Positions 16,124-23,744 of a stretch of 42,021 bases of DNA are shown piece after piece. This DNA comes from Oscillospiraceae bacterium Zagget6. GTDB lineage: Bacteria; Bacillota; Clostridia; Oscillospirales; Oscillospiraceae. Where the stretch lies: the NCBI GenBank assembly GCA_001941075.1, contig MSHH01000029.1:1-42021 (forward strand). Direction: 5' to 3'. The translations under genes and the position numbers were made by a program. The stretch's first letter is position 1; each line of letters opens with the position of its first letter. The notes under the pieces were generated by a model, which was not told the origin of the DNA, made no database searches, and worked only from the letters and a program-made list of their open reading frames with translations.

Positions 16124-16758
16124 AAATTTACCTGGCCGCTGTCCGGGCGGACGGGGAGCGGTTCGCCCTGGAGCAAAACCGCGCCCTGCTCTCCACCGGT
16201 GAGGAAGAGCGGCTCTCCCGCCACCGCCCGGAGGACCAGAAGCGGTCCGTGGCGGGCCGGTGGCTGCTGGGGCAGCTGCTGGCGGAGCATTGCCCCGCGT
16301 TATCCCTCCCGCCCCGGCTTGACTACGGCTGGCAGGACAAACCCCTGCTGGCGGACGCGCCGGACATCGGCTTTAACCTGTCCCACAGCGGCCCGTGGGC
16401 GGTGTGCGCCCTGTGCGCCGCCCCGGTGGGGGTGGACCTCCAGGAGGAGCGCCCCCTGCGCCGGAATTTGCTCCGGCGGTTCGCCCCGGCGGAACAGACA
16501 TCGTTGGAATCCTTGCCCGAAGCGGAACGGCAGGCCGCCTTTTACGACCTGTGGTGCCTGAAAGAGGCTTTTTGCAAATGCACCGGAGACGGATTGCGCA
16601 CCCCGCTGAACGCCACCACATTCACCCTGAATCCGGTGACGCTGGACAAACCGGGCTACCGGGCGGCGCTGCTCCCCTTCCCGGCGGAGGGCGTTCACTT
16701 GGCGGTGTGCGTCCAGACGGCGGAGCCGTTGGAGGCCGCGCTGCGGGTCTTTTCGTAA
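16120..16758 (+). CDS. Sfp-type 4'-phosphopantetheinyl transferase
   Basis: 212 aa from the GTG at 16120, overlapping the malQ stop; a GTG one codon earlier is possible. Hallmarks: FNLSHSGPWAVCAL, then PVGVDLQEE (Mg-binding VGxDxE-like motif) and LWCLKEAFCKCTGDGL (the WxxKEAxxK motif). The enzyme moves the phosphopantetheine arm of CoA onto a carrier-protein serine. The partner carrier (fatty-acid ACP, PKS or NRPS) cannot be told from this window because no synthase is adjacent. Co-transcription with malQ appears to be a matter of location rather than pathway. Confidence 0.88.
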   Translation: MKIYLAAVRADGERFALEQNRALLSTGEEERLSRHRPEDQKRSVAGRWLLGQLLAEHCPALSLPPRLDYGWQDKPLLADAPDIGFNLSHSGPWAVCALCAAPVGVDLQEERPLRRNLLRRFAPAEQTSLESLPEAERQAAFYDLWCLKEAFCKCTGDGLRTPLNATTFTLNPVTLDKPGYRAALLPFPAEGVHLAVCVQTAEPLEAALRVFS

Positions 16759-16799
16759 CCTTTTTCTCGCCCATTCGTCAGGTTTTTCTGCCGGGGGAC

Positions 16800-16828
16800 T
16801 GGAAATTTGCCGCAGCTTCGATTATACT
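16800..16828 (+). promoter_or_regulatory. Probable promoter of the Gfo/Idh/MocA gene
   Basis: TGGAAA (16800-16805), a 17-bp spacer and TATACT (16823-16828), 61 bp before the start codon. The -35 is weak. Confidence 0.45.
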
Positions 16829-16889
16829 ATAAAATATAGAAAAAAGCGCCCCAAAACAGCCGGGCGAACGCATTATCGAGGTAACTGCC

Positions 16890-17852
16890 ATGTTAAAAAT
16901 AGGAACCGTTGGAACCGGCGCCATCACCGAGCAGATGCTCCGTGCCATGGCCCAGGTAGAGGGCGTGGAGTGCGCCGCCGTCTGCTCCCGCAGCCAGGAG
17001 CGGGCCACCCAGTTCGCCCAGAATCACCAGATCCCCCTGGCGTTCAGCTCCCTGGAGGAGATGGCACAGAGCAGCGACATCAACACCGTCTATCTGGCCT
17101 CCCCCAACAGCCTCCACGCGGCCCAGGCGCTCCAGGCCATTGCTGCGGGGAAGCACGTCATCTGCGAAAAGCCTCTGGCCACCACTGCGGCCCAGGCCAA
17201 AGAGGTGTTTCAGGCTGCCCGCGCCAGAGGGGTCTTTGTGTTCGAGGCCGTCTCCACCCTGTATATGCCCAACTTCCTCCGCTGCGCGGAGTTGATGCAG
17301 GAGGTGGGCCAGGTGAAAAACGTGGTGTGCAGCTACACCCAGCGCTCCAGCCGCTACAGCGCCTACCTGCGGGGGGAGCATATCAACGCCTTCGACCCGG
17401 AGATGGAGGGCGGTGCGCTGAACGACCTGGGGGTCTACGCCGTCCACGCGGTGGTGTGGATGCTGGGCCGTCCCCACGGCGTCACCTACTTCCCCATTCG
17501 GGGCAAAAACGGCGTGGACGTGTCCGGGATGCTGACGTTGGAGTACCCCGACCTGAAGGTGGAAATTTTCTGCGCCAAAAACTGCGCCCGGGGCAGCAGC
17601 TTCCTGCTCCAGGGCACCGCCGCCACCCTGCGGGTGGACGGTCCGCTGAACACCTTCGGCCAGTGCTCGCTGGACACGGCGGGGCGGTCCCAGCCCTTCC
17701 AACTCCAGGACAACGACAGGCGGCTGTGCTATGAGATGGCCGCCTTCCGGGAGGCCATCGACGGCGGGGACAAGGACCTCTTCGAGCAGATGGCCGTCCA
17801 GAGCATCGAGGTGTCCACCGTGCTGGAGCTGGCCCATAAGAATTGCCGGTAA
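16890..17852 (+). CDS. Gfo/Idh/MocA-family oxidoreductase
   Basis: 320 aa, ATG at 16890 with CGAGGT upstream. The N-terminal Rossmann motif GTVGTGAI (5-12) binds NAD(P). The family EKP signature is present as HVICEKPLA near residue 95, and the catalytic-domain motif GGALNDLGVYAVH has the expected Asp and His. Such enzymes oxidise or reduce sugars, inositols or related hydroxy compounds. The substrate cannot be read from sequence alone. It stands alone, with its own promoter and a repeat element downstream. Confidence 0.88.
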   Translation: MLKIGTVGTGAITEQMLRAMAQVEGVECAAVCSRSQERATQFAQNHQIPLAFSSLEEMAQSSDINTVYLASPNSLHAAQALQAIAAGKHVICEKPLATTAAQAKEVFQAARARGVFVFEAVSTLYMPNFLRCAELMQEVGQVKNVVCSYTQRSSRYSAYLRGEHINAFDPEMEGGALNDLGVYAVHAVVWMLGRPHGVTYFPIRGKNGVDVSGMLTLEYPDLKVEIFCAKNCARGSSFLLQGTAATLRVDGPLNTFGQCSLDTAGRSQPFQLQDNDRRLCYEMAAFREAIDGGDKDLFEQMAVQSIEVSTVLELAHKNCR

Positions 17853-17900
17853 GCGGAAGTACGCTGCGAGGTGTAGGGGCGTGTTAATTTTCCTCTACGC

Positions 17901-18000
17901 CCCTTGCCTCCCCTGAAAGGGCAGGGAGGGGCAAAGCCCCGGAAGTGCCGCTTGACGGCGGAGGAGGGCCGCCGCCTTTAGGCGGTGGCGGAGGGGTTTC
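17901..18000 (+). repeat. Modular palindromic intergenic repeat, GCCGCC-hairpin version
   Basis: Order of modules: CCCTTGCCTCCCCTGAAAGG, then GGCAAAGCCCCGGAAGTGCC, GCTTGACGGCGGAGG, a variable hairpin (CCGCCGCCTTTAGGCGGTGG) and the constant end CGGAGGGGTTTC. It shares modules with the elements at 5489, 23506, 23681, 24841 and 27984. Confidence 0.8.
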
Positions 18001-18049
18001 GAGCCGCGAAGATTGACCACTCTAATCGGCAAGACAACTCACCAAACGC

Positions 18050-18087
18050 AAAGGAACCTCCGGCACGGTGCCAGAGGTTCCTTTTTG
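18050..18087 (+). terminator. Terminator hairpin
   Basis: AAAGGAACCTC (18050-18060) pairs with GAGGTTCCTTT (18074-18084), followed by T. It probably ends the Gfo/Idh transcript after the repeat element. Confidence 0.75.
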
Positions 18088-18131
18088 TCGTTTTTTGCGG
18101 TTTTCAGCGGAACAGGGCGGAAAACCCGTCC

Positions 18132-18165
18132 ATTGCTAATTGCACATTGCTAATTGCTAATTGGC
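18132..18165. repeat. 7-bp tandem repeat (ATTGCTA type)
   Basis: ATTGCTA-ATTGCAC-ATTGCTA-ATTGCTA-ATTGGC, period exactly 7. The stop codon of the minus-strand 105-aa gene (TAG at 18159-18157) lies inside the array. Confidence 0.8.
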
Positions 18166-18474
18166 TTTCCCTTTCCGCAGAGCGGCGCGGACGGTTCCCT
18201 GTGGGTCCTTGACCAGCAGGATGACCAGCCAGACCACCAGCGCCAGGGCCACCACGGAGAGGCCCAGATAGGCGTCGTTGACCATGTCCGCCAGGGCGGG
18301 GGTGAAGTAGTCCGCCCCCAGCTCCATGTACTCGAAAATGGCGTCGGCCAGCCACATCAGCGACGCGCCCCAAAACATAAAGCACAGCGGGGCCAGGTTC
18401 AGGCCGTTGTTCTCGCGGCTGTACCACTTGACGGTGGCGAAAACCGCCGCAAAGACGGTGATGAGCAGGGTCAT
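18157..18474 (-). CDS. Small membrane protein, three predicted helices
   Basis: 105 aa from the ATG at 18474. Hydrophobic stretches are at about residues 1-16, 26-46 and 65-88, with a basic tail (RAALRKGKAN). It starts 4 bp after the stop of the 136-aa gene, so both are probably one transcript leading away from the metal ATPase. I do not recognise a family with a known function. The surroundings suggest an accessory to metal handling or a membrane scaffold, without direct evidence. Confidence 0.7.
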   Translation of the reverse strand: MTLLITVFAAVFATVKWYSRENNGLNLAPLCFMFWGASLMWLADAIFEYMELGADYFTPALADMVNDAYLGLSVVALALVVWLVILLVKDPQGTVRAALRKGKAN

Positions 18475-18478
18475 GGGT

Positions 18479-18889
18479 TTACCGGGCCAGTTCTGCGCGG
18501 TCAGAGCGCTTGAGCAGCAGCGAAGCGCAGGCCACCAGCACGGCCCAGACAGCGGTGACGATGACCGCCATGGTGACGCCCACGGTTGCCATCTCCTGGA
18601 ACATTGCCGCCATGTCCACCGGGTTCGCCGCCGCCGTCAGGAACGGGAACCAGGGCGTGACCTCGCCGTGCCAGACGTGCTCAAAGGCCAGCAGCAGCAC
18701 GCCGCCCCAGAGCAGATAGGTCAGCCACTTGAGCTTCCGGCTCCAGGGCAGGGGGTTCTGCTCCGCCAGAGCGGTGTGGTCGCCGGAGAGGGTCAGGCGC
18801 TGGGCCTTCTTCTGCTCCGCCAGCTCCAGGCTGTGGGCAGCGATGGTGACGACAGCGGCCTCCGCCGCGGGAACTAAAAAGCAAGCCAT
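18479..18889 (-). CDS. Conserved small membrane protein next to the metal-efflux ATPase
   Basis: 136 aa from the ATG at 18889, chosen for the ideal GGAGGT-acacact spacing. Starts MACFLVPAAEAAVVT; a central stretch reads PWSRKLKWLTYLLWGG and then LLLAFEHVWHGEVTPWFPFL. There are three hydrophobic segments (about 5-18, 61-75 and 105-128). Similar membrane proteins recur in gut clostridia by my recollection, but no function is known to me. It has its own promoter at 18930-18959 and shares a transcript with the 105-aa gene. Confidence 0.7.
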   Translation of the reverse strand: MACFLVPAAEAAVVTIAAHSLELAEQKKAQRLTLSGDHTALAEQNPLPWSRKLKWLTYLLWGGVLLLAFEHVWHGEVTPWFPFLTAAANPVDMAAMFQEMATVGVTMAVIVTAVWAVLVACASLLLKRSDRAELAR

Positions 18890-18929
18890 AGTGTGTACCT
18901 CCAATTTAGGTTCAGATTTTACCGCCTAT

Positions 18930-18959
18930 ATTATATCGGAAAAGCAAACGGACGCGCAA
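18930..18959 (-). promoter_or_regulatory. Promoter of the two small membrane-protein genes
   Basis: Minus strand: TTGCGC (18959-18954), an 18-bp spacer and TATAAT (18935-18930), about 40 bp before the 136-aa gene start. Confidence 0.65.
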
Positions 18960-18977
18960 CCCCCCGGCAGGGATAAA

Positions 18978-21527
18978 TCAATTCTTCTGGTACAAGATCC
19001 GAATGGAATTTGCGATACAGATCATCGCCACGCCGGTGTCGGCGAACACCGCCAGCCACATATTGGCAAAGCCCAGCACGCCCGCCACCAGCACCAGCGC
19101 CTTCACTGCCAGGGCGAACACCACGTTCTGCCGGGAGATGGCGGTACTGCGCCGGGCCAGCCGCACCGCCTTGGGAATGGCGGTCAGCTCGCCGGTCATA
19201 AAGACCAGGTCGGCGGCTTCGATGGCGGCGTCCGCGCCGCTGCCCATGGCGGCTCCCACGTCGGCCCCCGCCAGCACGGGTGCGTCATTGATGCCGTCCC
19301 CCACAAAGAGGGCGGCGCCGGAGGTCTGGCGCACCTCCTCCAGAGCGGAGAGCTTTTCCTGGGGCAGCAGCCTGGCCCGGACCTGATGGATGCCCACCAG
19401 ACCGGCCACGGCCTGGGCGCTCTCCTCCCCGTCGCCGGTGAGCATCACCGAGGTCAGCCCCAGCTGGTGGAGCTGGGAGAGAGCCTTTTTCGCGTTGGGT
19501 TTGACGGTGTCGGAGATGAGGATACGGCCCCAATAAGCGCCGTCCCTGGCGGTGAGGACCTGGGTGCAGCCGGGAGCCGGTTCCAGCTCCGGCAGGGCCA
19601 CGCCCGCCTCCTCCAGCAGCGCCCGGTTGCCGCAGAGGAAACCGGCGGCGGCCACGCCCTTGCCCGCTACCTCCCGCACGTCCGCCGGGGCGGTGACGGT
19701 CAGGCCCGCAGACTGAGCAGCGGCCTGGATGGAGTGGGCGATGGGGTGGGTGGAGTGCAGCTCACAGGCGGCGGCAGCGGCCAGCAGTTCCTGTTCGTCC
19801 ACGCCGGGGGCCGGTTCCAGCGACTGCACCACAAAGTTGCCCTGGGTGATGGTGCCGGTCTTATCCAGCACCACCGCCTTGACCTTCGCCAGCGCTTCCA
19901 TGGCGTTGCCGCCCTTAAAGAGAATTTGCTCCTTGGAGGCCGCGCCGATGCCCGCGAAAAAGGCCAGCGGCACCGACAGCACCAGCGCGCAGGGGCAGGA
20001 GATGACCAGGAAGGTGCAGGCGGTCTTGACCCAATAGAGCCAGTCGCCGGTGAACAGGGACGGCACCACCGCCACGATGAGGGCGGCGGCCACCACCACG
20101 GGGGTGTAAATCCGGGAGAACCGGGTGATGAAGCGGTCAATTTGGGGCTTGGCGGCGGCGGCGTTTTCCACGCTGTCCAAAATGCGGCTGACCATGGACT
20201 CCGCCAGCACCGCCTCCACCTTGACAGTCAGCAGGCCGGTGTTGTTGACGCAGCCGGACACCACCTTGTCACCGGGGCGGACGGAGACGGGCACCGGCTC
20301 GCCGGTGACGGCGGAGGTGTCCACCTGGCTCTCGCCGCGAACCACAACGCCGTCCAGGGGGATGCGGTCGCCGGGGCGCACCTGCACCAGGTCGCCCACA
20401 CGGGCCTCCTCCGCAGGGAGAACGGTCTCCACCCCGTCGTGGAGCAGGGTGACGACTTCGGGCCGCAGGTCCAGCGCGTCCATAATGTTGCTCCGGGACT
20501 GGGCCACCGCCTTGTCCTCGAAGAACTCGCCCACCCGGTAGAACAGCATGACCCCCAGCGCCTCCGGGTACTCGCCAATGGCGAAGGCCCCGATGGTGGC
20601 GATGGACATCAAAAAGTTTTCGTCGAACACCTTGCCGTGGGCCAGGTTTTTCCCGGCGGTGAGCAGCACGTTCCGCCCCACCAGCAGGTAGCCCGCCAGG
20701 GCGCAGAGCAGCGTCACCCAAAAGTACCCCTCCGGCAGCAGGTGGTGGGTCAGCAGCGCCGCCAGCAGCGCCACCGCCCCGATGCAGATTTCCACCAGGT
20801 CATGGCCCTCCTCCTCCGGCTCGGTCTGGGAGGCCCGGGGACGGCCCTCCAGAGGCCGCAGCACCACGCCCGGCTCGGTGCGGTCAATGACCGCCTGAAT
20901 GTCCCCCAGCAGGGCCTCCGGGTCGGGAGCCGTCACCCGCATTTGCCGGGTGGCGTAGGTGATGGTCACGTCCTCCACCCCGGCCACGTCGTTGAGCTTG
21001 CGCTCCAGCTTGGCGGCGCAGTTGGCGCAGTCCAGATTTTCCACCAGATAAATGGCGGTTTTGCCCCGCAAATGTTCCGCGTGGTGGACCGGCTCCACCG
21101 GCTCATGGTCGTGGTGGTGGTGGTCGTGGCCGCAGCCGCACTCGTCCTCGTCATGGTGGTGATGGTGCTCGTGGCCGCAGCCGCACTCGTCCTCGTCGTG
21201 GTGATGGTGTTCGTGGCCGCAGCCGCACTCGTCCTCATCATGGTGGTGGTGTTCATGACCGCACCCGCACTCGTCCTCGTCGTGGTGATGGTGGTCGTGG
21301 CCGCAGCCGCACTCGTCCTCGTCATGGTGATGATGCTCGTGACCGCAGCCGCACTCGTCCTCGTGGTGGTGGTGGTGATGGTGTTCGTGGCCGCAGCCGT
21401 CCTCGTCCTCGTCGTGGTGGTGGTGATGCTCGTGGCCGCAGCCGCACTCGTCCTCGTGGTGGTGGTGATGCTCGTGTTCCGGCACGCTTTCGGGGGCCAA
21501 CACAGGGTCGTTTATTTTTTCGCTCAT
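18978..21527 (-). CDS. Heavy-metal P1B-type ATPase with a His/Cys-rich N-terminal repeat (Zn/Cd/Pb efflux type)
   Basis: 849 aa from the ATG at 21527; a TTG 7 codons upstream lacks a better ribosome site. Residues 18-141 are eight full units of about 14 residues (HEHHHHDEDECGCG and variants) plus a partial ninth. A heavy-metal-associated domain follows, with LDCANCAAK (about 166-174). The pump has TGEP in the actuator domain, the membrane metal site SCPCALVLS (CPC about 511-513), DKTGTIT (about 555), an HP motif in STHPIAHS, and GDGINDAPVLAGAD. CPC plus this layout is typical of ZntA/CadA-like exporters. Copper pumps also have CPC, but the Asp/Glu/His-rich leader and the SmtB-type operator favour Zn/Cd/Co. 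The gene is controlled by the promoter at 21589-21617 and the palindrome at 21558-21579. No ArsR/SmtB regulator gene lies in the window. Confidence 0.93.
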   Translation of the reverse strand: MSEKINDPVLAPESVPEHEHHHHHEDECGCGHEHHHHHDEDEDGCGHEHHHHHHHEDECGCGHEHHHHDEDECGCGHDHHHHDEDECGCGHEHHHHDEDECGCGHEHHHHDEDECGCGHEHHHHHDEDECGCGHDHHHHDHEPVEPVHHAEHLRGKTAIYLVENLDCANCAAKLERKLNDVAGVEDVTITYATRQMRVTAPDPEALLGDIQAVIDRTEPGVVLRPLEGRPRASQTEPEEEGHDLVEICIGAVALLAALLTHHLLPEGYFWVTLLCALAGYLLVGRNVLLTAGKNLAHGKVFDENFLMSIATIGAFAIGEYPEALGVMLFYRVGEFFEDKAVAQSRSNIMDALDLRPEVVTLLHDGVETVLPAEEARVGDLVQVRPGDRIPLDGVVVRGESQVDTSAVTGEPVPVSVRPGDKVVSGCVNNTGLLTVKVEAVLAESMVSRILDSVENAAAAKPQIDRFITRFSRIYTPVVVAAALIVAVVPSLFTGDWLYWVKTACTFLVISCPCALVLSVPLAFFAGIGAASKEQILFKGGNAMEALAKVKAVVLDKTGTITQGNFVVQSLEPAPGVDEQELLAAAAACELHSTHPIAHSIQAAAQSAGLTVTAPADVREVAGKGVAAAGFLCGNRALLEEAGVALPELEPAPGCTQVLTARDGAYWGRILISDTVKPNAKKALSQLHQLGLTSVMLTGDGEESAQAVAGLVGIHQVRARLLPQEKLSALEEVRQTSGAALFVGDGINDAPVLAGADVGAAMGSGADAAIEAADLVFMTGELTAIPKAVRLARRSTAISRQNVVFALAVKALVLVAGVLGFANMWLAVFADTGVAMICIANSIRILYQKN
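21107..21478 (-). repeat. Tandem 42-48-bp coding repeat for the metal-binding tract
   Basis: Eight units with a CGTGGCCGCAGCCGCACTCG core (plus strand) differ mainly in the number of GTG/ATG (His) codons. The sequence is in frame throughout and encodes residues 18-141 of the ATPase. Unit-length variation suggests copy number may change by slippage. Confidence 0.9.
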
Positions 21528-21557
21528 GGGGGACACCCGCTTTCTCAAGTCTCAGTT

Positions 21558-21579
21558 CATATGAATGGTTGTTCATATG
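21558..21579. promoter_or_regulatory. ArsR/SmtB-type metal-responsive operator
   Basis: CATATGAA-TGGTTG-TTCATATG is a perfect 8-bp inverted repeat that contains the TGAA-N6-TTCA core of SmtB/CzrA/CadC operators. It overlaps the predicted transcription start of the ATPase (about 21582), as expected for repression without metal. Confidence 0.8.
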
Positions 21580-21588
21580 TTCAACCAA

Positions 21589-21617
21589 AGAATACTCCAT
21601 ACGCCGCCCTTTGTCAA
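21589..21617 (-). promoter_or_regulatory. Promoter of the metal ATPase
   Basis: Minus strand: TTGACA (21617-21612), a 17-bp spacer and TATTCT (21594-21589), immediately upstream of the palindromic operator. Confidence 0.8.
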
Positions 21618-21663
21618 GGGGGAAACGCAAAAAAGAGAGAGGGATTTGTCCAAAATCTTCCCC

Positions 21664-21691
21664 TTGCTTTCCGGTCAAAATGTGATAGGAT
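21664..21691 (+). promoter_or_regulatory. Probable promoter of the acidic lipoprotein gene
   Basis: TTGCTT (21664-21669), a 16-bp spacer and TAGGAT (21686-21691), 33 bp before the start. It diverges from the ATPase promoter, with about 45 bp between the -35 elements. Confidence 0.5.
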
Positions 21692-21723
21692 AAAAACACA
21701 CCTGATAAGGAGGATGGTTCACC

Positions 21724-22596
21724 ATGAAAAAAGGATTTGCCCTGCTGCTCTGCATGGCGCTGGCCCTGTCGCTGACCGCCTGCGGCGGCGGCGCGGAGGA
21801 AAGCGCAGAGGAGAGCGCAGACGTTGAAATCATCATCGAGGACGCCAGCGTGGAGGAAGTCGAGGAGGAGGACGACGCGGACGCGGTGCTGGAGGTGGAC
21901 GCGCCGGAGGTGGACACCCAGGGGGCCTATCTGGTGCTGGACGCCTTCGACGCCTACGACTGGCCCTATTCCTTCGTCACTGACGAGGCGGGGACCTACA
22001 CCTTCGCAACCACCAACGCCGAGGGCTACGAGGACATCACCTGGAGCATCTATCTCTTTGACGAGGAAGTGGAGGAAATCGAGGAGGGCGAGGTCCCGGC
22101 CCTGACCGGCGACGGCTCCATCGAGCTGGCGGCGGGGAACTACGTCTATTGCGTCTGCTCCTACAGCAACGCCACGGAGGAACAGGCGGTCTCCGGGGCC
22201 AGCACGCTGGTCATTGGCTTCGAGGCCGGCGAAGCGGAACAGGCCGACACCAGCGCCGTGACCATCGACGCCGCCGACGCCTACGACAGCGGCGCGTTCT
22301 CCTTCCGGGCCTCCCAGTCGGGGACCTATCAGGCGGTCAGCGTCACTGCGGAGGGTTTCTCCCCTGCCGACGTGGACTGTGACGCGGAAGAAGTGGTTTG
22401 GACGTTCTACGTGCTGGACGAACCCTTTGACGACGCCGTTCGCTACCTGCCGCAAGCCTGCGACAGCGTGCTGGAGGGGGACGGCAGCTTTGAGGTGGAA
22501 CAGGGGCAGTACGTCTACTGTATGTGCAACATCAGCGCATTTACCGCAGATGAGATGCCGGAGGGACAGAATACCCTGACGTTGACGCTGGAATAA
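21724..22596 (+). CDS. Acidic two-repeat lipoprotein with CxC motifs, divergent from the metal pump
   Basis: 290 aa, AAGGAGG upstream. The signal peptide MKKGFALLLCMALALSLTAC ends in a lipobox (LTAC, Cys20), so it should be a surface lipoprotein. A very acidic stretch (about 24-60) follows. Two related domains of about 110 residues then come, each with an AYD near the start, GTY in the middle and an ending GDGSxEx...YVYCxC (YVYCVCSYSN in the first, YVYCMCNIS in the second). I know no named family. The CxC pairs, acidic leader and divergent position next to a Zn/Cd-type ATPase suggest extracytoplasmic metal binding; this is inference. A terminator follows 12 bp after the stop. Confidence 0.75.
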   Translation: MKKGFALLLCMALALSLTACGGGAEESAEESADVEIIIEDASVEEVEEEDDADAVLEVDAPEVDTQGAYLVLDAFDAYDWPYSFVTDEAGTYTFATTNAEGYEDITWSIYLFDEEVEEIEEGEVPALTGDGSIELAAGNYVYCVCSYSNATEEQAVSGASTLVIGFEAGEAEQADTSAVTIDAADAYDSGAFSFRASQSGTYQAVSVTAEGFSPADVDCDAEEVVWTFYVLDEPFDDAVRYLPQACDSVLEGDGSFEVEQGQYVYCMCNISAFTADEMPEGQNTLTLTLE

Positions 22597-22607
22597 ACAT
22601 CAAAACA

Positions 22608-22646
22608 GCACCCGGAACCGGCAAACGCCTGGGTTCCGGGTGCTTT
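22608..22646. terminator. Terminator between the lipoprotein and TSUP genes
   Basis: GCACCCGGAACC (22608-22619) and GGTTCCGGGTGC (22632-22643) form a perfect 12-bp stem followed by TTT. It sits between convergent genes and could serve both. Confidence 0.8.
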
Positions 22647-22650
22647 GCAG

Positions 22651-23412
22651 TCACGCCACAAACTCCCAACAAATCTTCACGAAAAACAGTGTCAGCACCG
22701 CCAGCATCAGCGGTTTCACCGCCCTAGCGCCGCCCTTGTCGAAGCAGCGGGTGCCGATGTAGTTCCCTGCCAGGCTGAACAGGCCCGCCGTCAGGCCCAG
22801 GACGAAGATCACCTTGCCGTTCATCAGGTAGACCGCCAGGGCGGTGAGGTTGGTGGTCAGGTTGATGACCTTTGCCACGCCATTGGCGGAGCGGAGGTCC
22901 ATATGGGCCACGGCGGTCAGCAGCAGGATGAGGAAGGTCCCCGTCCCCGGCCCGTAAAAGCCGTCGTAGGCCCCGATGACCATCGCCGTCGCCATGCTCA
23001 AAAGGGCGGTTTTCCGGGGGCCATAGGGGTCCTTCTGCACCTCCAGCGTCTTGCAGCGGAACACGTAAAAGGCGGTCAGCGGCAGGATGAACAGCATCAG
23101 GATGCGGAAAAACCCGTCGCTGATGAGCAGCGCCAGGTTCGCCCCGGCGCTGGAGCCGATGAGGGCGCAGACCACGCACAGCCCGGCCTGCCGCCAGGGG
23201 ATGTACCCGCTGCGGGAGAACCGCCAGGTGGTCAGGGCGGTGCCCATGCCGGAGCTGAGCTTGTTGGTGCCGATGGCCATATGCACCGGCAGCCCGGCGA
23301 TGAGGTAGGCGGGCAGGGAAATCAGCCCGCCGCCGCCGGCTACCGCGTCCACGAACCCCGCCAGGAAAATCAGGGGGCAGACGATGAAAAATTGCAGCGC
23401 TGTGATGTCCAT
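22651..23412 (-). CDS. TSUP-family (TauE/SafE) membrane permease
   Basis: 253 aa from the ATG at 23412 with GGAGGTCTCT upstream; an earlier in-frame start in the repeat region is rejected. Eight hydrophobic segments are apparent. The family signatures AGFVDAVAGGGGLISLPA near the N-terminus and AIGTNK are present, and a second related half contains GAYDGFYGPGTGTFL. These permeases move sulfite, sulfonates, organosulfur compounds or other small anions. The substrate is not deducible here. Confidence 0.88.
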   Translation of the reverse strand: MDITALQFFIVCPLIFLAGFVDAVAGGGGLISLPAYLIAGLPVHMAIGTNKLSSGMGTALTTWRFSRSGYIPWRQAGLCVVCALIGSSAGANLALLISDGFFRILMLFILPLTAFYVFRCKTLEVQKDPYGPRKTALLSMATAMVIGAYDGFYGPGTGTFLILLLTAVAHMDLRSANGVAKVINLTTNLTALAVYLMNGKVIFVLGLTAGLFSLAGNYIGTRCFDKGGARAVKPLMLAVLTLFFVKICWEFVA

Positions 23413-23427
23413 AGAGACCTCCGGTGT

Positions 23428-23455
23428 CAATTTGCAATGAGCAATGTGCAATGTG
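23428..23455. repeat. 7-bp tandem repeat (CAATGTG type)
   Basis: CAATTTG-CAATGAG-CAATGTG-CAATGTG, period 7, 16 bp upstream of the TSUP start. On the minus strand it reads as CACATTG units, close to the ATTGCAC units at 18132. Confidence 0.75.
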
Positions 23456-23505
23456 AGGGTGGGTTCCTGCCACGAGGGAATTACCGCTATGTGTCCTTTC
23501 GTCTT

Positions 23506-23566
23506 GAAACCCCTCCGTCACGGCTAAAGCCGTGCCACCTCCCCTTTCAGGGGAGGCGAGAGGGGT
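23506..23566 (-). repeat. Modular palindromic repeat, CACGGC-hairpin version
   Basis: Inverted relative to the other copies: GAAACCCCTCCG, hairpin CACGGCTAAAGCCGTG, then CCACCTCCCCTTTCAGGGGAGG. The hairpin module differs from those at 17901 and 23681 while the flanks are the same. No gene lies between 23456 and 23744. Confidence 0.75.
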
Positions 23567-23659
23567 GGTCAGTTGCGGAATGATAGTAAGTTAAAGGCAA
23601 GGCTGTCCCCTACTGAGCAACTCACATTTCAAACTATTTTCTCTTTGAGAAAAACGCAA

Positions 23660-23738
23660 ACCAAACGATAAGCACTATCTCCCTTGCCTCCCCTGAAAGG
23701 GGAGGGGGACCATGCGGAGCATGGTGGAGGGGTTTTCC
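23660..23738 (+). repeat. Modular palindromic repeat, ACCATGC-hairpin version
   Basis: Starts with a shared left flank CCAAACGATAAGCACTATC, then CCTTGCCTCCCCTGAAAGGG, hairpin ACCATGCGGAGCATGGT and the constant end GGAGGGGTTTTCC. It lies 6 bp from the flavin reductase stop. Confidence 0.75.
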
Positions 23739-23744
23739 GTCCAA

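Noticed and set aside
21107..21478. Array of regular 42-48-bp repeats that looks like CRISPR
   Set aside because: It has no spacers and stays in frame as the His/Cys-rich N-terminus of the metal ATPase.
18729..21827. A very long plus-strand reading frame of about 1030 codons
   Set aside because: It is the mirror of the P-type ATPase and membrane genes on the other strand, with low-complexity Val/Ala/Leu runs from the His repeat and no ribosome site.
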